Positions 12,847-21,967 of a DNA stretch of 64,000 nucleotides are shown piece after piece; position 1 is the first letter of the stretch; the number at the start of each line of letters is the position of its first letter. This stretch comes from Halomonas shengliensis (GTDB lineage: Bacteria; Pseudomonadota; Gammaproteobacteria; Pseudomonadales; Halomonadaceae): assembly GCF_900104135.1 (NCBI RefSeq), contig NZ_FNIV01000013.1:1-64000 (forward strand), in the 5' to 3' direction. The notes below the pieces were generated by a model. It saw only the letters and a program-made list of their open reading frames with translations, was not told the origin of the DNA and ran no database searches. The position numbers and the translations under genes were made by a program.

Positions 12847-14649
12847 ATGAGCCCAGGCGATACCGCCCGCGCCACGCGGCACATCCGCCGCATGCATCGC
12901 CATATCCGCCTGCTGACCGCCCTGGGCATCCTGCTCACGGGGCTGCTGGCCGGGCTCGCCACCGCCCTGCCCTTCTACCTGGCGGCCCGGGACGACATCG
13001 AGACCACCCATCGCCTGGGGGCCGAGACCAAGGCCCTCGCCCTGAGCCACCAGCTCGAGCGCTATGACGATATCGCCCGCCAGCTCACCAGCCGCAGCGA
13101 GATCCGCCAGCGCCTGGAGCAGTACGCCCTGGGCGAGCTGTCGCTGCCGGCGCTGCGCCGCTTCACCGAACCCCGCCTGGCCGACGCCCTCGACGAGGCC
13201 CGCGACCTGCGCGGCCTGCTGCGCCTGGGACCGCAGGGCGAGACGGTGGCCCGCCTCGGCGAGGTGCCGGAAGCGCTGGGGGGAGAAGCATGCCCCGGCA
13301 CCCGGGTGCTGGAGGCACCGCTACGGCTCCTGCGTTGCCACCCGATCCATGGCGGCGGGAGGCGGCTGATCGGCCACGACCTGCTGCTCTTCGACAGCGA
13401 GCGCCTCGCCGCCCTGATCGGCGACGGCCGGCGCTTCGGCCCCAACGTGCGTCAGCATCTGGTCGATCTCGCCGGCGGCCGCTACCTGGCGGTCAGCGAG
13501 GACGGCAGCCGCCTGGTACCGGTGAGCGAACTCACCGATGACGGCGGCCAGACGGTCTACCGCATACCGCTGGAGGTGCCCGACTGGGAGCTGGCCGTGG
13601 CGATGCCCGATACCGACATCCTGCGCGCCGTCCGTGAGCAGCTGCTATGGCCGCTGGTGGCGGTGGGCCTGCTGGTGCTGCTGGGTACCGCCATCATCAG
13701 CCGTGCGCTGTCGCCGCTGCTCTCCCGGGTCGCCCGCCAGGCGGCACGCCTCGCCGAGACCGACGAGGAGCTTCGCCAGGCGGCCAGCGTCTTCCGTCAC
13801 GCCCACGAGGCGATCGCCATCACCGACGCCGAACAGCGCCTGATCGACGTCAACCCGGCCTTCTCCCGGCTGCTCGGCTATGCCCCGGAGGAGGTGCAGG
13901 GGCAGCCCCTGCTCGACCTGATCGCGCCCCAGGCCGACACCCCCGAGAGACTCGCCGCGGGCAGCGATACCCTGGCCCATCGCGATGCCTGGCAGGGCGA
14001 GGTGCACTACCGCCGCGCCGGCGGCGGCACCCTCACCGCGCTGCAGACCATCAGCGTGGTGCGGGGCGAGGCGGGCGAGATGCTGCGCTACATCCATATC
14101 TTCAACGACATCACCGCCCTGAAGGCCGCCGAGGCGAAGGTGCAGCACCGTGCCCTGCACGACGAGCTGACCGGCCTGCCCAACCGCCTGCACCTAGAGC
14201 AGCACCTCGCCCAAGGGCTGCGCCTTGCGCGCCGCGAGGGGCATGGGCTGGCGGTGCTGTTCCTCGACCTCGACCACTTCAAGGAGGTCAACGACCGCCT
14301 CGGCCACGCCGCCGGCGACGACCTGCTGCGCGCGGTGACCGAGCGCCTGCAAGGGGCGCTGCGCGAGGCCGACCTGCTCGCCCGGCTGGGCGGCGACGAG
14401 TTCGTGGCGGTGCTGGCGCCGCTGCGCCACGGCGAGGCCGGCGCCATCGCCGTGGCCACCAACCTGATCGACGCCCTCGCCGCCCCCTTTTCGCTGCGCG
14501 GCGAGGCGATCACCATCGGCGTCTCGGTGGGCATCGCCCTCTACCCCGAGGATGGCGAGGACGCCGAGTCGCTGGTGGAGGCCGCGGACGCCGCCATGTA
14601 CCGCGCCAAGGCGGGCGGGCGCAACACCTGGCGCCACCACGCGGCCTGA
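12847..14649 (+). CDS. Membrane PAS-GGDEF diguanylate cyclase
   Basis: A predicted inner-membrane enzyme making cyclic di-GMP. The 600 residues show a transmembrane helix at about 22-47, a periplasmic sensor region, a second helix at about 266-288, a PAS domain at about 310-430, and a GGDEF domain. The catalytic motif RLGGDEF is intact near residue 515 and the inhibitory-site RxxD (READ) lies exactly five residues before it, so product feedback is expected. The periplasmic domain suggests an external signal, which I cannot name. The start ATG at 12847 is chosen because the first helix follows closely and the preceding in-frame stretch overlaps the bamD terminator. The gene appears monocistronic. 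Confidence 0.9.
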   Translation: MSPGDTARATRHIRRMHRHIRLLTALGILLTGLLAGLATALPFYLAARDDIETTHRLGAETKALALSHQLERYDDIARQLTSRSEIRQRLEQYALGELSLPALRRFTEPRLADALDEARDLRGLLRLGPQGETVARLGEVPEALGGEACPGTRVLEAPLRLLRCHPIHGGGRRLIGHDLLLFDSERLAALIGDGRRFGPNVRQHLVDLAGGRYLAVSEDGSRLVPVSELTDDGGQTVYRIPLEVPDWELAVAMPDTDILRAVREQLLWPLVAVGLLVLLGTAIISRALSPLLSRVARQAARLAETDEELRQAASVFRHAHEAIAITDAEQRLIDVNPAFSRLLGYAPEEVQGQPLLDLIAPQADTPERLAAGSDTLAHRDAWQGEVHYRRAGGGTLTALQTISVVRGEAGEMLRYIHIFNDITALKAAEAKVQHRALHDELTGLPNRLHLEQHLAQGLRLARREGHGLAVLFLDLDHFKEVNDRLGHAAGDDLLRAVTERLQGALREADLLARLGGDEFVAVLAPLRHGEAGAIAVATNLIDALAAPFSLRGEAITIGVSVGIALYPEDGEDAESLVEAADAAMYRAKAGGRNTWRHHAA

Positions 14650-14723
14650 GGGACCGGCACGTCACGGGCGGGAAGGCAATCGTGGCGGGAGGCCGGCTAC
14701 TTCAAGCTAATGTGCGATGGCTC

Positions 14724-14760
14724 AAAAGAAACACCCCACAGGGCTGGCCCGATGGGGTGT
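14724..14760 (-). terminator. Terminator of nadE
   Basis: On the minus strand an 8-bp outer stem ACACCCCA/TGGGGTGT (14760..14731) with an inner GGG/CCC is followed by TTCTTTT. It lies about 45 nt past the nadE stop. Confidence 0.8.
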
Positions 14761-14804
14761 CTCGTGGTCTACCGCACGGCTTGGCCGCTGGTGGCTTGGC
14801 TGCC

Positions 14805-16436
14805 TTACTCCCCCGGCTGCCAGCCGTTGACGATGGGGTAGCGGCGGTCACGACCGAAGCCGCGGCGGGTCACCCGCACGCCCACCGGCGCCTGGCGGCG
14901 CTTGTACTCGCAGCGGTCCACCAGCTTCACCACCCGGTAGACGTCGTCGCGGTCGAAGCCCGCCTCGATGATCGCCTCGGCGCTCATGTCGCCCTCGATA
15001 TAGCGCACCAGGATGGCATCCAGGGTGTCGTAGTCGGGCAGCGAGTCGCTGTCCTGCTGGTCCGGCGCCAGCTCCGCCGAGGGCGGCCGCTCGATCACCC
15101 GCTCGGGGATCGCCGGCGACTGGGTATTGCGCCAGCGCGCCAGGCGGTAGACCCAGGTCTTGTAGACATCCTTGATGGCGTTGTAGCCGCCCACCATGTC
15201 GCCGTAGAGCGTCGCGTAGCCCACCGCCATCTCGCTCTTGTTGCCGGTGGTCAGCACCATCAATCCCTTCTTGTTGGAGATCGCCATCAGCAGCACGCCG
15301 CGGCAGCGCGACTGCAGGTTCTCCTCGGTAGTATCGCGCTCGGTGCCTTCGAAGGCCTTGGCGAGCGTACCCATGAACGCCTCCACCATGGGCTCGATGG
15401 GCATCACCTCATAGTGCACGCCAAGCATCTCGGCTTGCTCTGCGGCGTCTTCCTTGGAGATATCCGCGGTGTAGTGGTAGGGCATCATCACCGCCTGTAC
15501 CCGTTGAGGGCCCAGAGCATCCACCGCGATGGCCAGCGACAGCGCCGAGTCGATGCCGCCGGAGAGCCCAAGCACCACGCCCTCGAAGCCGCTCTTGTTG
15601 ACGTAGTCGCGAAGGCCGGTGACCAGGGCGCAATAGAGGTTCTCCTCCGCCGGCACGTCGGGCTCGGTCTCGCCCGGCTGGGGCACCCAGGCGCCCTGCT
15701 GCTTGAGGAACTGCACCGGCATCAGGCCCACCGCCCAGTGGGGCGCCTGCACCCGGAGCTCACCGGCGGCATCCACGCAGGCCGAGCCGCCATCGAACAC
15801 CAGTTCGTCCTGGCCGCCGATCTGGTTGACGTAGACGATGGGCAGCTCCACCGCGGCGGCACGCTCCTCCAGCAGCCGCAGCCGCTCGGCGGGCTTGTCC
15901 TGGTGGAAGGGCGAGGCGTTGAGGCTGACCAGGATCTCGGCACCGGCCTGGCGCGCCTGGCGCGCCGGCGCCTCCTCCCACAGGTCCTCGCAGATCAGCA
16001 GGCCCAGCTTGACACCCTGGTGGTCGAGCACCAGCGGCTCGGCGCCGCGGGCGAAGTAGCGCTGCTCGTCGAACACCTCGTAGTTGGGCAGCGCCTGCTT
16101 GGCGTACTCCCCCAGCCACTCGCCGTTGTAGAGGGCGCCGGCCAGGTTCCAGATCCGCCCCTCGCGGCGCCCGGGGTAGCCGACGATCACCAGCACGTCG
16201 CGCACCACCTTCTCGGCCATGCGGGTACGCGCCGCGCGGAGGCGGGTCTCCATGGAGGGGCGCAGCAGCAGGTCCTCCGGCGGGTAGCCGGTCAGGAACA
16301 GCTCGGGCAGCACCACGATGTCGGCGCCATGCTCGATGCGCGCCTCGCGCACCGCCTCGATGGCGCGTTCGGTGTTGCCGGGAATGTCCCCCACCAGGGG
16401 GTCCAGCTGTGCCATCACCAGCGTCAGGTCTTGCAT
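14805..16436 (-). CDS. nadE: Glutamine-dependent NAD+ synthetase
   Basis: Catalyses the last step of NAD synthesis, amidating deamido-NAD with ammonia from glutamine. The 543-residue protein fuses an N-terminal nitrilase-type glutaminase (VLPELFLTGY with the catalytic Glu, a central Lys region, and the nucleophile Cys in LLICEDLW) to a C-terminal synthetase with the PP-loop GLSGGIDSAL. The ATG at 16436 begins the recognisable family N-terminus. It is transcribed alone, convergent with the diguanylate cyclase. Confidence 0.95.
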   Translation of the reverse strand: MQDLTLVMAQLDPLVGDIPGNTERAIEAVREARIEHGADIVVLPELFLTGYPPEDLLLRPSMETRLRAARTRMAEKVVRDVLVIVGYPGRREGRIWNLAGALYNGEWLGEYAKQALPNYEVFDEQRYFARGAEPLVLDHQGVKLGLLICEDLWEEAPARQARQAGAEILVSLNASPFHQDKPAERLRLLEERAAAVELPIVYVNQIGGQDELVFDGGSACVDAAGELRVQAPHWAVGLMPVQFLKQQGAWVPQPGETEPDVPAEENLYCALVTGLRDYVNKSGFEGVVLGLSGGIDSALSLAIAVDALGPQRVQAVMMPYHYTADISKEDAAEQAEMLGVHYEVMPIEPMVEAFMGTLAKAFEGTERDTTEENLQSRCRGVLLMAISNKKGLMVLTTGNKSEMAVGYATLYGDMVGGYNAIKDVYKTWVYRLARWRNTQSPAIPERVIERPPSAELAPDQQDSDSLPDYDTLDAILVRYIEGDMSAEAIIEAGFDRDDVYRVVKLVDRCEYKRRQAPVGVRVTRRGFGRDRRYPIVNGWQPGE

Positions 16437-16531
16437 GGGTCGGGAAATCTCTCGAGAATCGATGAATGCCCTCATTGTCCCGCATGGGCGGCCGACTGGC
16501 AAAGCTGACCACCCCACCTGGGAGCGCCTGG

Positions 16532-16825
16532 ATGAACCTCTTGATTATTCGCCTGATCATCTTCGCCGTGCTGTTCTTCGCCGGCCTCAAGCTCTACCGC
16601 ATCTACCGGGAGTGGAAGCTGGACCGCGCGCGGCTCGATCACGACGCGCCGGAAGGCGGGCAGATGGTGCGCTGCGCCTGGTGCCGGGTGCATGTCCCCG
16701 AGGCGGAGGCCCTGCGCGACAAGGGCGAGTGGTTCTGCTCCAGCGCCCACCGCGACCGCTACCTGCAGGAGCAACAACAGACCAATGACGGCGCGGACGG
16801 CGAGGAAGACGACCGCCGCGACTGA
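16532..16825 (+). CDS. PP0621-family small membrane protein
   Basis: A 97-residue protein with one N-terminal transmembrane helix (LLIIRLIIFAVLFFAGL), a short charged linker, and a CxxC-containing C-terminal module (VRCAWCRVHVPEAEAL...FCSSAHRDRYL) that resembles a small treble-clef-like zinc site, C-x2-C with C and H downstream. This matches the uncharacterised PP0621 family of pseudomonads. Function unknown. The ATG at 16532 is used because it places the helix at the N-terminus. It is divergent from nadE. Confidence 0.75.
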   Translation: MNLLIIRLIIFAVLFFAGLKLYRIYREWKLDRARLDHDAPEGGQMVRCAWCRVHVPEAEALRDKGEWFCSSAHRDRYLQEQQQTNDGADGEEDDRRD

Positions 16826-16983
16826 CACGCACCGACACCTCACCGAATAGTTCGCCTATCACGCATAAGCGTGGTGGTTTTCGCCTACATCCGCTGTATG
16901 AAAAGGCGCACGGCTGGCCCCAATGGCTTGGCTAGGGTGAAAGAATCACCCACCGAGCAAGGAGACATCTCCGGGAGGGCCCC

Positions 16984-17511
16984 ATGCGCCTCGCACCCCC
17001 ACTCTGCCACGGCACCCGCCGCCATGGCGGCCTGACGCTGATCGAGCTAATCGTCGCCATCGCCGTCGTCGCCATCCTCTTTACCTGGGCGATACCCAGC
17101 TTCCAGCGGTTCAGTGCGCGCAACGAGGTGGCGGCGGAGGTGATGCGGATCCGGACGGCGCTGCAGCTGGCCAAGAACACCGCGGTGACGCGCCGCCGAG
17201 TGATCGCGGTCTGCCCCATCGCCTCGATGAGTGCTACCAAGTGCGAGAAGTACGACTGGTCACTGCCCATCGCCATCATCGATGGCCACGCCACGGCGGG
17301 AGACCTTACCGGTGTCGAGATCCTGAAGGTGCTGGAGCCAACTGGCGGCCCCAGCGTGACCTTCAATCGCGATTACCCGGTGAGGTTCCAGTCGACGGGA
17401 TGGAGCCGGGGGCATAATGGAACCTTTCTTATATGCCATGCACATGCCACCGGAGCGAACGTGGTGATCAGCAACTCCGGCAGAGCAACAGCAGGCCATA
17501 AAGACTGTTAA
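16984..17511 (+). CDS. GspH/FimT-family type IV pseudopilin
   Basis: A 175-residue minor pseudopilin. It has a basic leader, a prepilin peptidase site RRHGG|LTLIELIVAIAV with Glu at +5 and Leu in place of the usual Phe at +1, a hydrophobic helix, and a GspH/FimU-like body with a Cys pair near the C-terminus. It probably belongs to the type IV pilus tip complex, perhaps taking the FimU place. It stands alone on the plus strand, convergent with the pilin operon (26 bp between the stops). GGGAGG precedes the ATG. The body is GC-rich like the core genome, unlike the operon it faces. Confidence 0.85.
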   Translation: MRLAPPLCHGTRRHGGLTLIELIVAIAVVAILFTWAIPSFQRFSARNEVAAEVMRIRTALQLAKNTAVTRRRVIAVCPIASMSATKCEKYDWSLPIAIIDGHATAGDLTGVEILKVLEPTGGPSVTFNRDYPVRFQSTGWSRGHNGTFLICHAHATGANVVISNSGRATAGHKDC

Positions 17512-17537
17512 AAACGCCTTCTACTTAATTGGAAAAA

Positions 17538-19697
17538 CTACTGCACCAGGCGCTCACGCCATCCATCCAGCACATAAGAATAAAGTTCTGAATTGTTCCC
17601 AACGATCCAATTCTCCATGGCCTCTTCAGAAAGCAAGCTCAAGGCCACATTAATTGCTTCCGAAGCATGAATTGTGTCGTGATTCCCGGAGCCATTATTT
17701 TCCGCATTAATTATCTGACACTGGAAAGCGTCTTGCTCGTGATTATAAAAATAAGGAAATGCGATGCTGGCACCATAGAAGTTATCACCGCCCCCGCCGC
17801 CGATAGAGTAGTCACCCAGAGTAATTATGATTCCCTTAAACGAAGGATTACCAGGAAATCTTGCATGCCCATCGACGATCAGGATCCCCCCTTTACCACT
17901 ATAGGCCCCATCATCGCCATCGCTAGTCAAGGCGTGCGGGGGAAGAGAAGCAGAACACCCTAGGCAGTTCCTTTTGACACCTATGATGTCGCTTGAGGAT
18001 CCATTGCCATTATCATCAGTATTGCCATCACCATCCAAGTCAATCTCGGAGTCTTGAAAGGCAATATTAGTGACCGTATCGTCAAGATAGAAATGCGCCG
18101 CTTGACACGATGCAGTCGCGCACTCGCTGATGAAGACGCCATCAGGACTACTGCCATCAGCAAAAAAGAGAGTCTGCGATGTTGGAAAATATTCAGAATA
18201 TAGCTTCACCGGCGTAGTGTCTGCCGCGCCAGTAACATTGAAATCGGAAAGGAAGGTGCTGGCCGTACTAGAGGGTGGGTAAGGATACTTGGCAAACACA
18301 TAATCTGTATTTCCAGTCGCAACAATAGCACCCTCATCAAAAACAAAGCCAACTGCGGAATTAAATGTTACCTCATTTACGTCATCATCGCCAGCGCCAC
18401 CGTCAAACAAAATTCCGCCGAGCAGCACCGTCTTATTCACTACAGAATCATCAACCCCATCGGCATCCGAGTCATAATCGTATGGTACCTGCGAACTCGG
18501 ATTGCTATCGAAGGCAGCAGGAACGATAACGTCGTTCCCACTAGAACCCTCCTCTGCCACCACAGCAAGCATGCGATGCAAGTCGTTGGTGATCACATTG
18601 ATACCGATTTCGACATCACCTACACCATCATCATCGTCGAACTCAAAGTCATGCACCTGATCGAAGACTAGGTTCTGATCGGCAAAGGTCGTGAAATTCA
18701 CACTAGGATCTCGCATAACGGAAGCGATAAACTTGTGGAAAGCGTCAGGACGCTCGAAAATCTTAGCACCTGCGTAGGCAGAGACACCGCCCCTATAACT
18801 GCACATGGGATTATTGATTGGCTTTCCATTAGCTTTCAAACAGCGTCCATAATCAATCTCAACGTCATCGCCATCAACATAAAAATTATCTGAAATATCA
18901 GCACCTTCTATGGAGACAACGGACTCACGCGCATGATACCTTCCGCCAAGGGCATCATCGACAAAGATTACATCATCATGGTCTACATAAGTTCCGCTAG
19001 CATCCAGTGATATTGAGCCGTTACCAGCAGATACCAACACCCCTTCAACGACTTCATTAGCTTCTTCCAGTGATATTGTTGAAATGGCTGGCTGGTATGT
19101 CTGTTGATGATCACCGTCCACCTCGATCACCTCCTCCCCATCAATACCTGAAGCTTGCGAAGTCGCGCGGTAGGAGGCGGTACAGACTGGATTGAAAGCA
19201 GCGAGTTCACCCAACCCTTCGAGCTTAAGGGAGAAATCCACATAGCGCTTTGCCACTACAAGCGCCTCAATCTCGGCTTCATTCAACCCGCTAATATCTT
19301 CACCAGCAGGCAACACAATACCTTCCGATTCGAGAAAAGTTGAATAGACTTGATTACCCTTAACCGAAACCTTGTAATAAACACCCTCTTCTACCTGATT
19401 CAGCCCAGCATTGACGCAGGGTGAGCTCACCGCAGTGCCACAAAATATCTCATCCTCCAGAGTCGTTGAACTCGGGTCTGCAAATGTCTTACTCTGGATA
19501 ATATCGACAACCCTGGCGGCACCATACTCGGCAGCACGCGCGGCGCGCTCTGCCGCACGCTGGTTGCCGGCCATCGTTTCCTCAAGCCTAGACGACTGCA
19601 TCGACGATACGGATAACACCAGCGCCATCACAATCAACACCAGCGACACTATTAGCGCTGCCCCGGTTTCCCGCTTCTTCACGGTGCCATGACGCAT
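17538..19697 (-). CDS. Very large PilX-like minor pilin
   Basis: A 719-residue protein. Its first about 75 residues are the PilX N-terminal domain: KKRETG|AALIVSLVL cleavage site, hydrophobic helix, then S-R-L-E-E-T-M-A-G-N-Q. As in other PilX/GspK-type tip pilins, Glu at +5 is absent (Val). PilX proteins are usually about 170-200 residues; here more than 600 extra follow that I do not recognise. This extension is strongly acidic and contains DxDxDG loops of the calcium-binding kind (DYDSDADGVDD near residue 407; DLDGDGNTDDNG near 552) and several Cys. Codon use and base composition are AT-richer than the surroundings. It is the last gene of the pilE-fimT-pilV-pilW operon, in the position of pilX-pilY1 elsewhere. 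The ATG at 19697 follows GGGAGG. Confidence 0.8.
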   Translation of the reverse strand: MRHGTVKKRETGAALIVSLVLIVMALVLSVSSMQSSRLEETMAGNQRAAERAARAAEYGAARVVDIIQSKTFADPSSTTLEDEIFCGTAVSSPCVNAGLNQVEEGVYYKVSVKGNQVYSTFLESEGIVLPAGEDISGLNEAEIEALVVAKRYVDFSLKLEGLGELAAFNPVCTASYRATSQASGIDGEEVIEVDGDHQQTYQPAISTISLEEANEVVEGVLVSAGNGSISLDASGTYVDHDDVIFVDDALGGRYHARESVVSIEGADISDNFYVDGDDVEIDYGRCLKANGKPINNPMCSYRGGVSAYAGAKIFERPDAFHKFIASVMRDPSVNFTTFADQNLVFDQVHDFEFDDDDGVGDVEIGINVITNDLHRMLAVVAEEGSSGNDVIVPAAFDSNPSSQVPYDYDSDADGVDDSVVNKTVLLGGILFDGGAGDDDVNEVTFNSAVGFVFDEGAIVATGNTDYVFAKYPYPPSSTASTFLSDFNVTGAADTTPVKLYSEYFPTSQTLFFADGSSPDGVFISECATASCQAAHFYLDDTVTNIAFQDSEIDLDGDGNTDDNGNGSSSDIIGVKRNCLGCSASLPPHALTSDGDDGAYSGKGGILIVDGHARFPGNPSFKGIIITLGDYSIGGGGGDNFYGASIAFPYFYNHEQDAFQCQIINAENNGSGNHDTIHASEAINVALSLLSEEAMENWIVGNNSELYSYVLDGWRERLVQ

Positions 19698-19737
19698 GAA
19701 AGCCTCCCGAAGATACAGAATAAACTTCTCTTTTCAC

Positions 19738-20436
19738 TCAAGGCGAAGCGCCACTGGCAAATGCCGGCACCAGCTCGAGCCGCTCCATCAACTTTCGTCG
19801 AGAAAAGGTATTAAACACAAATGTCCTTCTCTCTTCATCCGCACCCGGCCAAGCGTCCTGGGCCAGTGTTATCTGGGTCGCCAACTGGAAGAGGGTGCCA
19901 GGAGGGTCTGATGCCAAGTGGCTATAGTCTGCCACCCCATCAAGGAAAGTAACCTTGCCAACCTCCTGTAGGGGCTCGTTCCCTGAGGCCGTGAATAACG
20001 AGCTAAGGTCTCGGCTACCATCCGAATTGAACCCTATTCCTAATGAACTACTTTCCTCAGCTGTGCACCAGTAACGTAATCGTAACGTGCACCTCCCCCC
20101 TGAGGCTTCGGCACTGTATCGAACCATCTGCAAATACGGATCCGAAGAGCAATAGGGGTGGTCAACATAAGAAGGATCGTATCGCAAATCGACAAACGTA
20201 TTACCGCAAGTAATATCGGTCTTGCTTTCGATGTAGACCTTGGGCGACGTTCTCACATCACGAGAGATGGTATCCGCGACAAAACGCAGAGCTTCCTGCC
20301 TTTCCGCCAAGGACTCCATCCTGTTAAAGGTCGACTTAGTGGTAACAAAAAGCTGAATGGCCCCTGCCGTGACCAGAAGCCCCAGCACCAAGGCAATCAT
20401 CAGTTCGACGAGCGAAAACCCCTTCTGGCATTTCAT
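19738..20436 (-). CDS. pilW: Type IV pilus minor pilin PilW
   Basis: A 232-residue minor pilin of the tip-priming complex. The leader MKCQKG|FSLVELMIALVLG has Glu at +5, followed by a long hydrophobic helix and a PilW-like body with Cys pairs. It lies 32 bp downstream of pilV and 40 bp upstream of the PilX-like gene. GGTGA before the ATG is a modest ribosome site. Base composition is AT-richer than the window average. Confidence 0.88.
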   Translation of the reverse strand: MKCQKGFSLVELMIALVLGLLVTAGAIQLFVTTKSTFNRMESLAERQEALRFVADTISRDVRTSPKVYIESKTDITCGNTFVDLRYDPSYVDHPYCSSDPYLQMVRYSAEASGGRCTLRLRYWCTAEESSSLGIGFNSDGSRDLSSLFTASGNEPLQEVGKVTFLDGVADYSHLASDPPGTLFQLATQITLAQDAWPGADEERRTFVFNTFSRRKLMERLELVPAFASGASP

Positions 20437-20468
20437 TTCATCACCGACTTCATATGGAAACTTTCCAT

Positions 20469-21011
20469 CTATTTCTGCTGAGGAACGCCGAACCGATATA
20501 CCAGTGATGCCACCTCTTCCCCACCAAATCTCTCATCGACCCACTCAAGCTCTATGCGATAAAGGCACTGGCTTGCTGACTCAAGAGTGATGGGTGTTGC
20601 CGAAAGACTCCAAGGCAGCTTCCAGACTGCCGGGCCTCCATCAGGCGCCCACTCATCCTTCCATTGGCCATAGATGACATCCAAGTCGCTTAAATCTGTA
20701 CCCCCCAACACCCCACTGCTGCTGTAGCGGTCAATATCATCCGGACAAGAGATCTTGCGGATCGTGGCATCACTTTCACCGAAGTAGTCAGGTGACGCCA
20801 GAAGAAAGCCCCAAGTCCGCTCAGCCAGATCCTGAGCAGCCAACGTGGCTATCGAGCGCTGATACGAAACATCCGCGCTCTTTAAGGCATTCATCTGTAA
20901 GGCCGCAAGCCCCAACAGCCCCAGCGCCAGAACCACGATGGCGATCAGCACCTCAAGCAGCGTAAAGCCGCGTTGGGAAGACTTAGACTTTGGACTCTTG
21001 ACTCTCATCAT
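20469..21011 (-). CDS. pilV: Type IV pilus minor pilin PilV
   Basis: A 180-residue minor pilin. The cleavage site SSQRG|FTLLEVLIAIVVLALGLLGLA and the following A-L-Q-M-N-A-L pattern are typical of PilV. Two adjacent ATG codons (21011, 21008) could serve; the first is given. It begins 10 bp after fimT and is part of the pilE-to-pilX operon. Confidence 0.88.
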   Translation of the reverse strand: MMRVKSPKSKSSQRGFTLLEVLIAIVVLALGLLGLAALQMNALKSADVSYQRSIATLAAQDLAERTWGFLLASPDYFGESDATIRKISCPDDIDRYSSSGVLGGTDLSDLDVIYGQWKDEWAPDGGPAVWKLPWSLSATPITLESASQCLYRIELEWVDERFGGEEVASLVYRFGVPQQK

Positions 21012-21021
21012 AGGCCAACCA

Positions 21022-21483
21022 TCAATTTATACTTCCTGAGGAACTGATCTCGATTGTCTTGGAATCTTCTCCAGCGATTGCAACCTCCAGTTGGCAAGGA
21101 ATCTCACCACCGCAAGAAGAACGCCTTCCAAGAGAGTTGAAGACCACAGAAGAGGGGCCGCTAATACTAACACGAGCATCCCGACCTTCACTTACCCTCA
21201 ACGTCCCAACAGCATCACTGGCATCAACACTAATCTTCCACGGCCCGGATGAATCTACAACTGCAGAAACATCTACTCTTCTTTTCACTGCTTCACTACG
21301 AGCATAATTCAATGTAGCCAGAATCTCGTTGTAGTCAGCGACCAAGCGGTTAGTTTTCACCATGTTTTGAAATCCCGGCACAGCAATCGTCGCCAGCACC
21401 ACAGCAACAGCAACGGTGATCAAAAGCTCGATCAGCGTAAAGCCAGTGGCATTTTTATTTCCAACATTCATCGACTGTTCCAT
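21022..21483 (-). CDS. fimT: FimT/GspH-family minor pilin
   Basis: A 153-residue pseudopilin with leader ...NATG|FTLIELLITVAVAVVL and a GspH-like body. Its gene overlaps the end of pilE by 29 bp. The ATG at 21483 (AAGGGG upstream) is preferred; an ATG at 21471 would shorten the leader by four residues. FimT and FimU are hard to tell apart; I use fimT for its place directly after pilE. FimT homologues have been linked to DNA uptake in some species. Confidence 0.82.
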   Translation of the reverse strand: MEQSMNVGNKNATGFTLIELLITVAVAVVLATIAVPGFQNMVKTNRLVADYNEILATLNYARSEAVKRRVDVSAVVDSSGPWKISVDASDAVGTLRVSEGRDARVSISGPSSVVFNSLGRRSSCGGEIPCQLEVAIAGEDSKTIEISSSGSIN

Positions 21484-21967
21484 CCGGCCCCTTCTTGCCA
21501 GTATGATCGAGAGTAAAACTTTGGCATGGCGAATCGTTATTCTGAGGTGAACCATCTGGCGCCGCAGTAATCGTATAGCTCGGAGCAGAGGCCGCTACGG
21601 TAATCTTGTAATAACCCTCTGAAGAGCCGATTTCTTCAGACATACTGGGTGATAAGCTATCCTTGCCCTCATCTTTTATACAAGTTTTGTACGTTGGGCT
21701 AACTCCAGAGGCAGCGACGCTGCGGATTCGATAGTCATTGGTCACCGTGTAGCACCTCTCCAACTGGCCAGCCGTGGTCATGATGCTGGAGATGGCATCG
21801 GTCCTTCTAGCCTCCTGCACGTAGCGGGTGTAGCTGGGATAGGCGATGGAAGCCAGAATCGCGACGATGGCTACCGCAATCATCAGTTCGATGAGGGTGA
21901 AGCCGGCGCTGTGCCGGGTGCTGCCTGTGGGGCTCTGGGGCCTGCGTCGGGTGTTCGGTGGGGTCAC
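21455..21967 (-). CDS. pilE: Type IV pilin-like protein PilE
   Basis: A 170-residue minor pilin with the classical site HSAG|FTLIELMIAVAIVAILASIAYPSY and a C-terminal disulfide-type Cys pair (SPCQSF...DECWK). The start is taken as GTG at 21967, which follows AGGGAGA at 8 nt; the upstream ATG at 22015 has no ribosome site and would make an unusually long leader. It is the first gene of the minor-pilin operon. In Pseudomonas pilE lies next to ispH; here a FadL-type gene sits between. Confidence 0.87.
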   Translation of the reverse strand: MTPPNTRRRPQSPTGSTRHSAGFTLIELMIAVAIVAILASIAYPSYTRYVQEARRTDAISSIMTTAGQLERCYTVTNDYRIRSVAASGVSPTYKTCIKDEGKDSLSPSMSEEIGSSEGYYKITVAASAPSYTITAAPDGSPQNNDSPCQSFTLDHTGKKGPDGTVDECWK

